Shown one piece after another: positions 36,005-44,284 of a DNA stretch of 64,000 nt (within the stretch, counting starts at the first letter, position 1; the number at the start of each line of letters is the position of its first letter). The DNA comes from Rhodobacteraceae bacterium DSL-40 (GTDB taxonomy: Bacteria > Pseudomonadota > Alphaproteobacteria > Rhodobacterales > Rhodobacteraceae). Position numbers and translations under genes: made by a program. The stretch spans positions 124,001 to 188,000 of the forward strand of contig QKPN01000009.1 of NCBI GenBank assembly GCA_003258405.1. Reading direction: 5' to 3'. The notes under the pieces were generated by a model, which was not told where the DNA came from, ran no database searches, and saw only the letters and a list, made by a program, of their open reading frames with translations.

Positions 36005-36549
36005 TCAATCATACTCTCGCGCAGCGCCGCGAGGCGCTTCAGCCCGCGGTGGAGTGCCACACGCACCGCGGTTTCGGTCATGGAGTGGTCCTCGGCGACC
36101 TGCGCCACACTCGCACCCTCGATCCCGATCGCCCGCACGATCCTGGCCGAGCGCGGGTCGAGCTGAGAGATCACCCTGTCGACATCGGCCATCAGAGTCG
36201 GATCGGTGCCGTCCTCGGCCGGGATCACATCGGCGAAATCTTCGATCGGCACATGCACCCGGTGGCCGCGCGCCCGGAAGGCGTCGATCACCTTGTAGCG
36301 CACGATTGCATAAAGCCAGGGCCGCACGGGAAGATCCTCACGCCAGGTGTGGCGCTTCTGGTGAATGGCGAGCAGGGTCTCCTGCACAATGTCCTCGCAG
36401 ATATCCGTTCCCAGACCCGATCCCCGCGCACGCGCGATCCCCCGCATCAGCGGCGTGATCGACTTGAGAAAGGCAGCGTAGGCCCGCCGGTCCCCCCGGT
36501 TTGCCGCCCGGAGCAGGTCCTCGAGCGTCGGCGCGTTCGCCGGATCCAT
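36001..36549 (-). CDS. ECF16-type RNA polymerase sigma factor (SigF-like)
   Basis: 182 residues from ATG 36549, with GGGAGGG just upstream. Region 2 (RGDRRAYAAFLKSITPLMRG, EDIVQETLLAIHQKRHTW, RPWLYAIVRYKVIDAFR) and region 4 (LDPRSARIVRAIGIEGASVA, VRVALHRGLKRLAALRE) are clear. Association with a DUF1109 anti-sigma factor defines group ECF16, which in Caulobacter answers to heavy metals and oxidants. DUF2282/DUF692/DoxX target genes often found with SigF are not next to it. Confidence 0.92.
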   Translation of the reverse strand: MDPANAPTLEDLLRAANRGDRRAYAAFLKSITPLMRGIARARGSGLGTDICEDIVQETLLAIHQKRHTWREDLPVRPWLYAIVRYKVIDAFRARGHRVHVPIEDFADVIPAEDGTDPTLMADVDRVISQLDPRSARIVRAIGIEGASVAQVAEDHSMTETAVRVALHRGLKRLAALRESMIE

Positions 36550-36560
36550 CTACCCTCCCA

Positions 36561-36586
36561 TACGTGCGTCGGGGACGATCTGTTAC
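36561..36586 (-). promoter_or_regulatory. Possible ECF-type promoter upstream of the ECF16 gene
   Basis: On the minus strand GTAACA (36580s) and CGTA (36561-36564) are separated by 16 bases, the layout of SigF-type ECF promoters (GTAAC, then CG(A/T)A). However, the predicted transcript would begin only a few bases before the ATG, excluding the ribosome-binding site, so it may be coincidental. Confidence 0.3.
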
Positions 36587-36789
36587 AAGGGCCGGGGCGG
36601 CGTGTGCGGAAATCCGCCGCAGCGCGACGGGCTCACGCTAGCAGGAAACCCGTTGAGGTCCAGTCACCTTGAGCGCCCGCCTTAATCACGATCCGGAAGG
36701 CGGGGATGACTGGCCGCGGTTTTCGCGGCAGGATGCTCTCCGGGTAATGCAAGGTGGGGAGGCGCGGCGCAGTGCGTCCGCCTGACAAG

Positions 36790-37638
36790 ATGGCTGAATT
36801 TCGCGATACGCTCATGGACCGCATCGGCAGGCACCTTGCCGCTCGTTTGCAGGAATCGTCCCCCGGCTTTCGGCCCTATACCCAGGCCAATACCGCGGCC
36901 TTGCGGCGGGTGCTCGAGCCCGGCGACGTGCTGCTTGTCGAGGGGCACGCAAGGGTCTCGATCGCGATCAAGTATCTCACCCAGTCGACCTGGTCCCACG
37001 CCGCCCTCTACGTCGGCAACGCGCTCGGCCAGGTCACGGCCTCCGGCGAGCCCCTCAGCCTCATCGAGGTCAATGTCGGCGATGGCTGCATTGCCGTGCC
37101 GCTTTCGAAATATGAATGCTTCAATACCCGGATCTGCCGGGCGAAGAGCCTCACGACCGAGGACCGGGCCCGGATCGTCGATTTCATGATCTCGAGTCTC
37201 GGGCTGCGCTATGACATGAAGAACATCTGGGACATGCTGCGCTTCTTCCTGCCGACGCCGCCCGTGCCGGTGCGCTGGCGCCGCCGGATGCTCTCGTTCG
37301 GTTCCGGCGATCCGACGCGCGCGATCTGTTCCTCGCTGATCGCCGAGGCCTTTGCCAAGGTCCGCTACCCGATTCTGCCGCGGATCACACGGGAATTTCG
37401 CGCCGACCGCCGGCTGCGCTCCCAGCGTCGTGAGATCCTGCATATCCGGCACCACTCGCTCTACGCGCCGCGCGATTTCGACCTCTCACCCTATTTCGAA
37501 ATCATCAAGCCGACGCTTGTGGGAGGTTTCGATCACCGGGCGCTCGTCTGGGGCGAGCAGCCGCGGGAGGAGCCCGAGCTTCGCCAGGCTGCGGGGGCCG
37601 AGGTGATGATGCCACCGCGGCGACGGTGGTCTTCCTGA
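36790..37638 (+). CDS. YiiX/NlpC-P60-like permuted papain-fold hydrolase
   Basis: About 282 residues from ATG 36790 (GTG 36754 is possible). LEPGDVLLVEG, then STWSHAALYVG (His70) and much later AICSSLIAEAF (Cys180). His before Cys is the circularly permuted papain-like order of the YiiX/LRAT group, which act as amidases or acyltransferases on peptides or lipids. No signal peptide. C-terminal ~60 residues are not recognised. Function in the cell is unknown. Confidence 0.75.
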   Translation: MAEFRDTLMDRIGRHLAARLQESSPGFRPYTQANTAALRRVLEPGDVLLVEGHARVSIAIKYLTQSTWSHAALYVGNALGQVTASGEPLSLIEVNVGDGCIAVPLSKYECFNTRICRAKSLTTEDRARIVDFMISSLGLRYDMKNIWDMLRFFLPTPPVPVRWRRRMLSFGSGDPTRAICSSLIAEAFAKVRYPILPRITREFRADRRLRSQRREILHIRHHSLYAPRDFDLSPYFEIIKPTLVGGFDHRALVWGEQPREEPELRQAAGAEVMMPPRRRWSS

Positions 37639-37737
37639 GCAACGAAGGCCGGTGACGGCGCCGGGCAAGGCCGGGCTTGAGTTTGCCCGGCCGGCGCGCA
37701 AGAGTGGCCGCGCTTTGTCAGAAGGGCGGGACGGGCC

Positions 37738-38502
37738 TTGGATTCCAGAAAGATCCACTTTCTTGCGAGTGACGGCGTACTCGCGCGCGAGGCGCTCACA
37801 CGGCTCATCGCCCGCTACGGCCAGCGGCCCGCGGCGGGGGCGGACGTGATCGTCGCGCTGGGTGGCGACGGGCTCATGCTTGCAACCCTTCAGTCGGCGG
37901 AGGCGCGTGGTTTGCCGGTTTATGGCATGAACCGCGGTACGGTCGGCTTCCTCATGAACAACTACTCCGAGGAGCAACTCGACGAGCGGCTCGCCTCGGC
38001 CGAGGAGACGGTGATCCATCCGCTCCGGATGCGGGCCGAACGCGCGGACGGCGAGGTGGTGGAAGCGCTCGCGATCAACGAGGTTTCGATCCTGCGCGCG
38101 GGGCCGCAGGCCGCGAAGCTCCGCATCCTCATCGACGGCCGGGAACGCATGGCGGAGCTCGTCTGCGACGGCGCGCTGGTTTCGACCCCGGCGGGCTCCA
38201 CGGCCTATAACTACTCCGCCCATGGCCCGATCCTGCCGATCAAGGCCGAGGTGCTTGCCCTGACGCCCATGGCCGCCTTCCGCCCCCGGCGCTGGCGCGG
38301 TGCGATCCTGCCCAAGGAGGCGCGTGTGACCTTCGAAGTGCACGAGCCGGAGAAACGCCCGGTTTCGGCGGCGGCGGACAGTTTCGAGGTGCGAGACTGC
38401 GAGCGGATCGAGATCGAGAGCGTCGCCGACATCGAACACCGCATCCTCTTCGACCACGGCCACGGTCTCGAGGAGCGCCTGATCCGCGAGCAGTTTGCCT
38501 GA
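37738..38502 (+). CDS. nadK: NAD kinase
   Basis: 254 residues from TTG 37738 (GAAGGGCGGG upstream). Motifs of ATP-NAD kinase: [36 protein letters not shown], and [19 protein letters not shown]. It phosphorylates NAD to NADP. The family is short in alphaproteobacteria and this length is normal. The non-ATG start fits the homologous N-terminus KIHFLASDG. Confidence 0.95.
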   Translation: MDSRKIHFLASDGVLAREALTRLIARYGQRPAAGADVIVALGGDGLMLATLQSAEARGLPVYGMNRGTVGFLMNNYSEEQLDERLASAEETVIHPLRMRAERADGEVVEALAINEVSILRAGPQAAKLRILIDGRERMAELVCDGALVSTPAGSTAYNYSAHGPILPIKAEVLALTPMAAFRPRRWRGAILPKEARVTFEVHEPEKRPVSAAADSFEVRDCERIEIESVADIEHRILFDHGHGLEERLIREQFA

Positions 38503-38546
38503 CGCGGCAGCATACCGGGCCAAGGCACCGAATTTTTCTCGCAGCC

Positions 38547-38573
38547 TGTCACGGATCGCCGGTCTGCATCGTC
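38547..38573 (+). promoter_or_regulatory. ECF41-type promoter of the AhpD-like gene
   Basis: TGTCACG at 38547-38553, a 16-base spacer, then CGTC at 38570-38573. This matches the published ECF41 target motif TGTCACA-N16-CGTC except the last -35 base. It lies 35 bases before the ATG of the carboxymuconolactone-decarboxylase-family gene that ECF41 sigma factors characteristically control, and the sigma gene itself is downstream. Confidence 0.85.
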
Positions 38574-38607
38574 ATGAGGTAGACGACACAGAAAACAGGA
38601 CCATGAC

Positions 38608-39075
38608 ATGTCTTCTTCTTCCCGGCTGAACTACCGCGAAGCAGCCCCCGAGGCGATGAGACCCATGCTGGCGCTCGAGGAGAGCTTCGCCCATAGCATG
38701 ATCCCTCTGGCGCTCCGCGAGCTCGTGAAGCTGCGGGCCTCGCAGATCAATGGCTGTGCCTATTGCCTCGACATGCACGCTCCCGCCGCCCGGCGGGCAG
38801 GCATCTCGACGCAGAAGCTCGACGTGCTGCCCGCCTGGCGGGAAAGCCCGGCATTCGATGCCCGTGAACGCGCCGCGCTTGGCTGGTGCGAGGCCCTGAC
38901 CCGGATCGAGGCAAGCGGTGCGCCGGATGCGGAATATGCTGCACTCGAAGACGCCTTTAACGCGCGCGAATGCGTCGAGCTCACGCTCGTCATAACCACG
39001 ATCAATGCCTGGAACCGTATCGCCGTCGGCTTCCGGAGCGTCCACCCGTTGCGCGAGCCGGTGGATGCCGCATAA
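38608..39075 (+). CDS. AhpD/carboxymuconolactone decarboxylase-family protein (ECF41 partner)
   Basis: 155 residues. The redox motif NGCAYCLDMH gives Cys50, Cys53 and His57, as in AhpD-type alkylhydroperoxidases; Glu38 in LRELVKLRAS precedes it. It probably reduces peroxides or a related oxidant with thiol reductant. It is the 'C' of the COE (carboxymuconolactone decarboxylase, oxidoreductase or epimerase) group associated with ECF41. It is transcribed from the motif above and overlaps the sigma gene by 11 bases. Confidence 0.93.
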   Translation: MSSSSRLNYREAAPEAMRPMLALEESFAHSMIPLALRELVKLRASQINGCAYCLDMHAPAARRAGISTQKLDVLPAWRESPAFDARERAALGWCEALTRIEASGAPDAEYAALEDAFNARECVELTLVITTINAWNRIAVGFRSVHPLREPVDAA

Positions 39076-39970
39076 GACGCATCTCGCGCTCTTTGAGACC
39101 GAGCGGCGGCGGCTGATGGGGCTTGCCTACCGCATGACCGGCTCGATTGCCGAAAGCGAGGATCTGGTGCAGCAGGCTTGGCTCCGCTGGGCGCGTCAAG
39201 ATGTCGGCCAGATCGTCTCGCCGAGATCCTGGCTGAGCGCCACGGTCACGCGGCTTTGCCTCGATCATCTGCGCTCGGCGCGGGTCCGGCGCGAGCAATA
39301 TGTCGGCGCCTGGCTGCCCGAGCCGCTGGTCACGGGCTGTTCCGAGGATGGTGAAGCGACCTGGATTCTCGAAGAGGAGGTCTCGGTCGCGCTGCTTCTC
39401 GTGCTGGACCGGCTTTCGCCCGAGATGCGGGCCGCCTTCATTCTGCGCGACGCCTTCGACTTCGGCTTCGATGAGATTGGCGCTGTCATCGACCGCGCGC
39501 CGGCGGCGTGCCGCCAGCTGGTTTCGCGGGCCCGGCGCCGGATCGCGGGCGCGGATCCCATTCCGGAAACCGAGCCTGAAGCCGCGGAAGAGCTGGTGCG
39601 GGCCTTCTGGCGCGCGAGCCGCGATGGAGACATGGCCGCCCTGCTCGATCTCTTCGCCGCCGATGTCGAGGTCCGGACCGATGGCGGCGGGCGGGTGCCT
39701 GCTGCGCTCAACGTAATCCGCGGAGCGCGCCGCGCCGCGGCGCTTTTCGCGGGCCTTGCTCGCAAGCGGGGCGGCAGCGCACCGCCGTGCCCACCGCTTT
39801 CGCGCATCAACGGCACGCCCGGTTTCGTGAGCCTCGAGGTTGGCGGCGTACTCCAGACCACAGCGCTCGGACTTCGCGATGGCCGGATTATCGCCGTCTG
39901 GATTGTCCGCAATCCGGAAAAACTCCGTCACATCGCGCCGCAGGGGTCGGCTGCGGCAGGGCAAGGTTGA
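39065..39970 (+). CDS. ECF41-family sigma factor with SnoaL-like C-terminal domain
   Basis: 301 residues from ATG 39065. Sigma regions 2 and 4 occupy about 1-165 (SEDLVQQAWLRWAR, LDRLSPEMRAAFILRDAF). A C-terminal NTF2/SnoaL-like domain follows. All three ECF41 signature motifs are present: WLPEP at residues 83-87 between the sigma domains, DGGGR at 206-210, and NPEKL at 283-287. In ECF41 proteins the C-terminal domain takes the place of an anti-sigma factor, both supporting and inhibiting activity. The signal sensed is unknown. Confidence 0.95.
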   Translation: MPHKTHLALFETERRRLMGLAYRMTGSIAESEDLVQQAWLRWARQDVGQIVSPRSWLSATVTRLCLDHLRSARVRREQYVGAWLPEPLVTGCSEDGEATWILEEEVSVALLLVLDRLSPEMRAAFILRDAFDFGFDEIGAVIDRAPAACRQLVSRARRRIAGADPIPETEPEAAEELVRAFWRASRDGDMAALLDLFAADVEVRTDGGGRVPAALNVIRGARRAAALFAGLARKRGGSAPPCPPLSRINGTPGFVSLEVGGVLQTTALGLRDGRIIAVWIVRNPEKLRHIAPQGSAAAGQG

Positions 39971-40147
39971 CGGCGGCGGTCGTCGCCGGGGCCACGCCCC
40001 GCGCTTTCCGGGTTGCCAGATCGGCTGCGCTGCGGCAACTCTCCGGCTGAAACGGAGCGGCTTGCGGGATTCGTCCCGGCAGGAGAGTCGTTCTCACGCG
40101 AACCCCCGGGCGCATTTCCCGGCGGTTCTCCTCGCAGGGATCTTTCG

Positions 40148-41275
40148 ATGGTATCGCGGCGGAAGCAGTTGTGGTTCTGGGGTATCGGCCTCGTCATGTT
40201 CGTGGCGGTGCTCTGGACGCTCGGCAACACGCTGCTGCCCTTCGTGCTCGGCGCTGCCATTGCCTACTTTCTGGATCCGGTCGCAGACCGGCTCGAACGC
40301 CTGGGCCTGAGCCGCGTCATTGCTACCGCGATCATCAGCATCGTTGCCGTGCTCGGTTTCGTGCTGACGACCCTTCTTGTCGTTCCGGCCCTCGTCGATC
40401 AGTTCCGTCAGGCGGCAGACGCGATACCGGGGTTTATCGACTCCCTTCAGGCGCTGATCGCCGAGCGGTTCCCGCGCTTCAGTTCCGAGGATCAGCTCCT
40501 GCGGCGGGCCCTGCAGAGCCTTGAGGGCAGCCTTGCCAATATCGGGCCGGAAGTGGTGAATTCGCTGCTGACCAGCTCGCTGGCGGTGGTCGACTTCATC
40601 ATCCTGCTTGTGGTCGCGCCGGTGGTAGCCTTCTACCTGCTCCTCGACTGGGACCGAATGATCGCGCGCATCGACAGCTGGCTGCCGCGCCAGCATGCCG
40701 GCACCATCCGTGGGATCGCCACCGAAATCGACAGGGTGCTCGCGGGGTTCGTGCGCGGTCAGTTCACCGTCTGTATGATCCTCGGCACCTTCTACGCGAT
40801 CGGCCTCTCGCTCGTCGGGCTGCCCTTCGGCTTCCTTATCGGCATGCTCGCCGGCTTCCTTTCGTTCATCCCCTATGTCGGCTCTCTGACCGGTGGGGTG
40901 CTCTCGATCGGTATCGCGCTCTTCTCCTTCTGGGGGGAGCCAGTCTGGATCTTCGCGACGGCCGCGATCTTCGGCTTCGGCCAGTTTGTCGAGGGCAATA
41001 TCCTGTCGCCGAAGCTGATCGGCAAGTCGGTCGGGCTGCACCCGGTCATCCTCATCCTCGCCCTTTCGGTCTTCGGCAAGCTCTTCGGCTTTGCAGGCAT
41101 GCTTGTTGCGGTTCCGGCGGCGGCGGCCCTCGGCGTCGTCGGTCGTTTTCTCGTCGAGCAGTATCTCGAAAGCCCGCTTTACAGCGGCGTGCCGCAGATT
41201 CCCGACCCCAACTCGGTCGGCCTTCTGCCGCCGGAGGAAATAGACGGTGGGATCGAACCGCCGGAGGCGACGTGA
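40148..41275 (+). CDS. AI-2E (PerM/YdiK)-family transporter
   Basis: 375 residues from ATG 40148. Eight or so membrane helices with the family stretches LGNTLLPFVLGAAIAYFLDP, LLVVAPVVAFYLLLDWDRM, LSFIPYVGSLTGGVLS, FVEGNILSPKLIGKSVGLHP and VPAAAALGVV. Members include the autoinducer-2 exporter TqsA and Na+/H+ exchangers; the substrate here is unknown. Its TGA overlaps the GTG of hdaA, a frequent neighbourhood in alphaproteobacteria. Confidence 0.92.
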   Translation: MVSRRKQLWFWGIGLVMFVAVLWTLGNTLLPFVLGAAIAYFLDPVADRLERLGLSRVIATAIISIVAVLGFVLTTLLVVPALVDQFRQAADAIPGFIDSLQALIAERFPRFSSEDQLLRRALQSLEGSLANIGPEVVNSLLTSSLAVVDFIILLVVAPVVAFYLLLDWDRMIARIDSWLPRQHAGTIRGIATEIDRVLAGFVRGQFTVCMILGTFYAIGLSLVGLPFGFLIGMLAGFLSFIPYVGSLTGGVLSIGIALFSFWGEPVWIFATAAIFGFGQFVEGNILSPKLIGKSVGLHPVILILALSVFGKLFGFAGMLVAVPAAAALGVVGRFLVEQYLESPLYSGVPQIPDPNSVGLLPPEEIDGGIEPPEAT

Positions 41276-41970
41276 GGCTCGTGCGCGCGCGCCAGCTTGT
41301 TCTCGACCTGCCCGCCCGTCCGGCCCTCGGACGGGCGGATTTCTACGTGTCGCCCGCGAATGCGCTGGCACTTGCCCAGGTCGATGCCTGGCCGGGCTGG
41401 CCCGACGGGCGCATTGCTGTGATCGGTCCGGAAGGCGCGGGCAAGACCCATCTCGTCCATGTCTGGGCCGCTCGTACCGGCGCACGGATTATTGCGTCCG
41501 CCGATCTCGCCGGGCTCGACGTGGCGGACGTGCCGGCCATTGCGGCCCTCGCCGTTGAGGATGCTGACGCCTTGCCCGACCTGCCGGACGGGCGGCGGGG
41601 CGAGGAGGCCCTTTTCCACCTCTGCAACCGTCTTCGCGCGGGCGGCGGCAGCCTCATGGTCACGGGCCGCGAGCCGCCCGCGCGCTGGGGGCTCAAGCTG
41701 CCCGATCTCGCGAGCCGCCTTGGCACCGCAGGTGTCGCGCGGCTTGAGGCGCCAGACGATGATCTGCTCTCGGCGGTGCTCGTAAAGCTCTTCGCCGACC
41801 GTCAGGTCGATGTTTCCCCCGAGATCATCGCTTATCTCCTGCCGCGGATGGAGCGCTCCTTCGCCGGTGCCGAGCGTCTCGTTGCCGCGCTCGATCGCGC
41901 CGCGCTGTCGCAGAAGCGTGCGATCACGCTGCGGCTCGCCGCGGAGGTTCTGCGGCAGGGCGGGCGCTGA
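41272..41970 (+). CDS. hdaA: HdaA/Hda-type regulator of DnaA
   Basis: 232 residues from GTG 41272. N-terminal QLVLDLP (residues 8-14) fits the beta-clamp-binding peptide of Hda, which targets it to the loaded clamp. The AAA+ domain has VIGPEGAGKTHLVHVW (Walker A) and ALAVEDADALPD (Walker B variant), shared with DnaA domain III. It stimulates ATP hydrolysis by DnaA after replication starts. No DNA-binding domain IV is present, as expected. Confidence 0.9.
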   Translation: MRLVRARQLVLDLPARPALGRADFYVSPANALALAQVDAWPGWPDGRIAVIGPEGAGKTHLVHVWAARTGARIIASADLAGLDVADVPAIAALAVEDADALPDLPDGRRGEEALFHLCNRLRAGGGSLMVTGREPPARWGLKLPDLASRLGTAGVARLEAPDDDLLSAVLVKLFADRQVDVSPEIIAYLLPRMERSFAGAERLVAALDRAALSQKRAITLRLAAEVLRQGGR

Positions 41971-42055
41971 TACTTTCGGATCGGAAGAATGTGCTTTAGA
42001 TTTGCCTGGTGCCGTGCCAAACGCGGCCAACAGGCGAATGCGAGGAGACGACGAA

Positions 42056-44284
42056 ATGGGCGGGACGGTCGTGCGGGCCGAAGCAGTGGTCGAAACGGGA
42101 GAGGGGCGCGTGGATGCGGATTTCCTCAACTCGGAGCCCGGCCCCGGTCGCGAGGTGCCCGGTCTCGACATCACCAGCAAGTCCCGTTTCATCAACCGTG
42201 AGCTGACTTGGCTCGGCTTCAACTGGCGCGTGATGGCCGAGGCCGAAAATCCGGATGTGCCGCTTCTCGAACGTGTGCGGTTCCTCGCGATTTCCGGCGC
42301 CAATCTCGACGAATTCTACACGGTACGCGTTGCAGGGCTGCGGGCCATGGTGCGTCAGGGAGTGGGCACTCCCTCGACGGACGGGCTGAGCCCTTCCGAG
42401 CAGCTCGAGCGCATCGAGGCCGACGCCCGCAAGCTGATGGCGCGCCAGCAGACGGCGTGGAAGCATCTCAAGGCTCTGATGAAGGACGAGGGCGTCGTCG
42501 TTCTCGCGCCCGGAGACCTGCGTGCCGCCGATATCCGGCTGCTCGAAACCTATTTCTTCGAGCAAGTCTTTCCGATCCTGACCCCGCTCGCCATCGACCC
42601 CGCGCATCCCTTCCCCTTCATCGCCTCGGGCGGCTTTGCCATCGGGCTCAAGCTGCGGCGCGATGCGACGGGCCGCAACCTCGAGGCGCTCCTGCCGGTG
42701 CCGGCGCAGGTCAAGCGCTTCGTGACACTGCCCGAAGGTCCGAATGGCGAGATCCGCCTTCTGCCACTCGAAGGGCTGCTCGAGGTCTTCGTCGACCGGC
42801 TCTTCCCCGGCTACACCATGCTCGGAAGCTGCGCCTTCCGCGTGCTGCGCGACAGCGATCTCGAGGTCGAGGAAGAGGCCGAGGATCTGGTGCGCGAATT
42901 CGAGACCGCGCTGAAACGCCGCCGCCGGGGCGAGGTGATGCGCCTCAAGATGACTGCGAATGCACCGGAGGATCTGCGTGAAACCCTCGTCGAAGCCCTC
43001 GGCGTCGCTCAGGACGAGGTGGTCGAGATCCGGGGCATCATCGGCATTTCCAACCTCTCCGAGCTTTGCAGCATCGGCCGCCGCGACCTGCTCTGGACGC
43101 CGTTCACGCCGCGCGTCCCCGAGCGGGTGCAGGATTTCGACGGCGACATCTTCTCTGCGATCCGGCAGAAGGACATGCTGCTCCACCATCCCTACGAGAC
43201 GTTCGATACCGTCGTGCGCTTTGTCCAGCAGGCGGCGCGCGACCCGGATGTGCTCGCGATAAAGCAGACCCTTTACCGCACGAGCCGCAACAGCCCGATC
43301 GTCGCGGCGCTCTGCGAAGCGGCAGAGGACGGCAAGTCCGTCACGGCGCTCGTCGAGCTCAAGGCCCGCTTCGACGAGGCCGCCAATATCCGTCTCTCAC
43401 GTCAGCTCGAACGGGCCGGCGCACAGGTGGTCTACGGCTTTGTCGACTGGAAGACCCACGCCAAGCTTTCGACCGTGGTGCGCCGGGAGGGAGGCGAGCT
43501 CGTCACCTACAGCCATTTCGGCACCGGCAACTACCACCCGGGCACCGCAAACATCTACACCGATCTCTCGCTCTTCACCTGCAACAAGCCGATGGGCCGC
43601 GATGCGGGCAAGGTCTTCAACTACGTTACCGGCTACGTGAAGCCCGAGACGCTCGAGAACCTCTGCATCTCGCCGCACATGATCAAGCCGCGGATCCTCG
43701 AGAGCCTCGCTGCCGAGATCGAACATGCAAAGGCCGGACGCCCGGCGCAGGTCTGGGTCAAGGTGAACTCGATCACCGAGCCCGAGGTGATCGACGCGCT
43801 CTATGCCGCGAGCCAGGCGGGGGTGAAGATCGACATGGTGGTGCGGGGCATCTGCGCGCTGCGGCCCGGGGTTGCGGGGCTCTCCGACAACATCCGGGTG
43901 AAGTCGATTATCGGTCGATTTCTCGAACACAGCCGTATCGTCTGCTTCGGAAACGGCTATGGCTTGCCCTCGTCGGAGGCGCGGGTCTACATCAGTTCGG
44001 CGGACTGGATGGAGCGCAATCTCAACCGCCGCATTGAAGCGCTCGTCGAGATTACCAACCCCACGGTCCACGCGCAGATCCTCGATCAGGTCATGGCTGC
44101 GAACATGCACGACATGGCCCAGAGCTGGGTTGCCCAGCCGGACGGCACCTTCCTGCGCCACACGGCCGAACCCGGAGAGCAGCTCTTCAGCTGTCACCGG
44201 TTCTTCATGGAAAACCCCTCGCTTTCGGGCCGGGGGCGGGCCGGAGCGCGGGACGTGCTTCCGCTCGTCAGCGAACTGGAATGA
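42056..44284 (+). CDS. ppk1: Polyphosphate kinase 1
   Basis: 742 residues from ATG 42056 with GAGGAG eight bases upstream. PPK1 signatures: RFINRELTWLGFNWRVMAEA, SGANLDEFYTVRVAGL, LKARFDEAANI, the catalytic-His segment YSHFGTGNYHPGTANIYTDL, and SSADWMERNLNRRIE. PPK1 is itself a PLD-superfamily relative. It polymerises ATP gamma-phosphate into polyphosphate. Its stop overlaps the ppx ATG (ATGA), so synthesis and degradation of polyP are co-expressed. Confidence 0.97.
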   Translation: MGGTVVRAEAVVETGEGRVDADFLNSEPGPGREVPGLDITSKSRFINRELTWLGFNWRVMAEAENPDVPLLERVRFLAISGANLDEFYTVRVAGLRAMVRQGVGTPSTDGLSPSEQLERIEADARKLMARQQTAWKHLKALMKDEGVVVLAPGDLRAADIRLLETYFFEQVFPILTPLAIDPAHPFPFIASGGFAIGLKLRRDATGRNLEALLPVPAQVKRFVTLPEGPNGEIRLLPLEGLLEVFVDRLFPGYTMLGSCAFRVLRDSDLEVEEEAEDLVREFETALKRRRRGEVMRLKMTANAPEDLRETLVEALGVAQDEVVEIRGIIGISNLSELCSIGRRDLLWTPFTPRVPERVQDFDGDIFSAIRQKDMLLHHPYETFDTVVRFVQQAARDPDVLAIKQTLYRTSRNSPIVAALCEAAEDGKSVTALVELKARFDEAANIRLSRQLERAGAQVVYGFVDWKTHAKLSTVVRREGGELVTYSHFGTGNYHPGTANIYTDLSLFTCNKPMGRDAGKVFNYVTGYVKPETLENLCISPHMIKPRILESLAAEIEHAKAGRPAQVWVKVNSITEPEVIDALYAASQAGVKIDMVVRGICALRPGVAGLSDNIRVKSIIGRFLEHSRIVCFGNGYGLPSSEARVYISSADWMERNLNRRIEALVEITNPTVHAQILDQVMAANMHDMAQSWVAQPDGTFLRHTAEPGEQLFSCHRFFMENPSLSGRGRAGARDVLPLVSELE

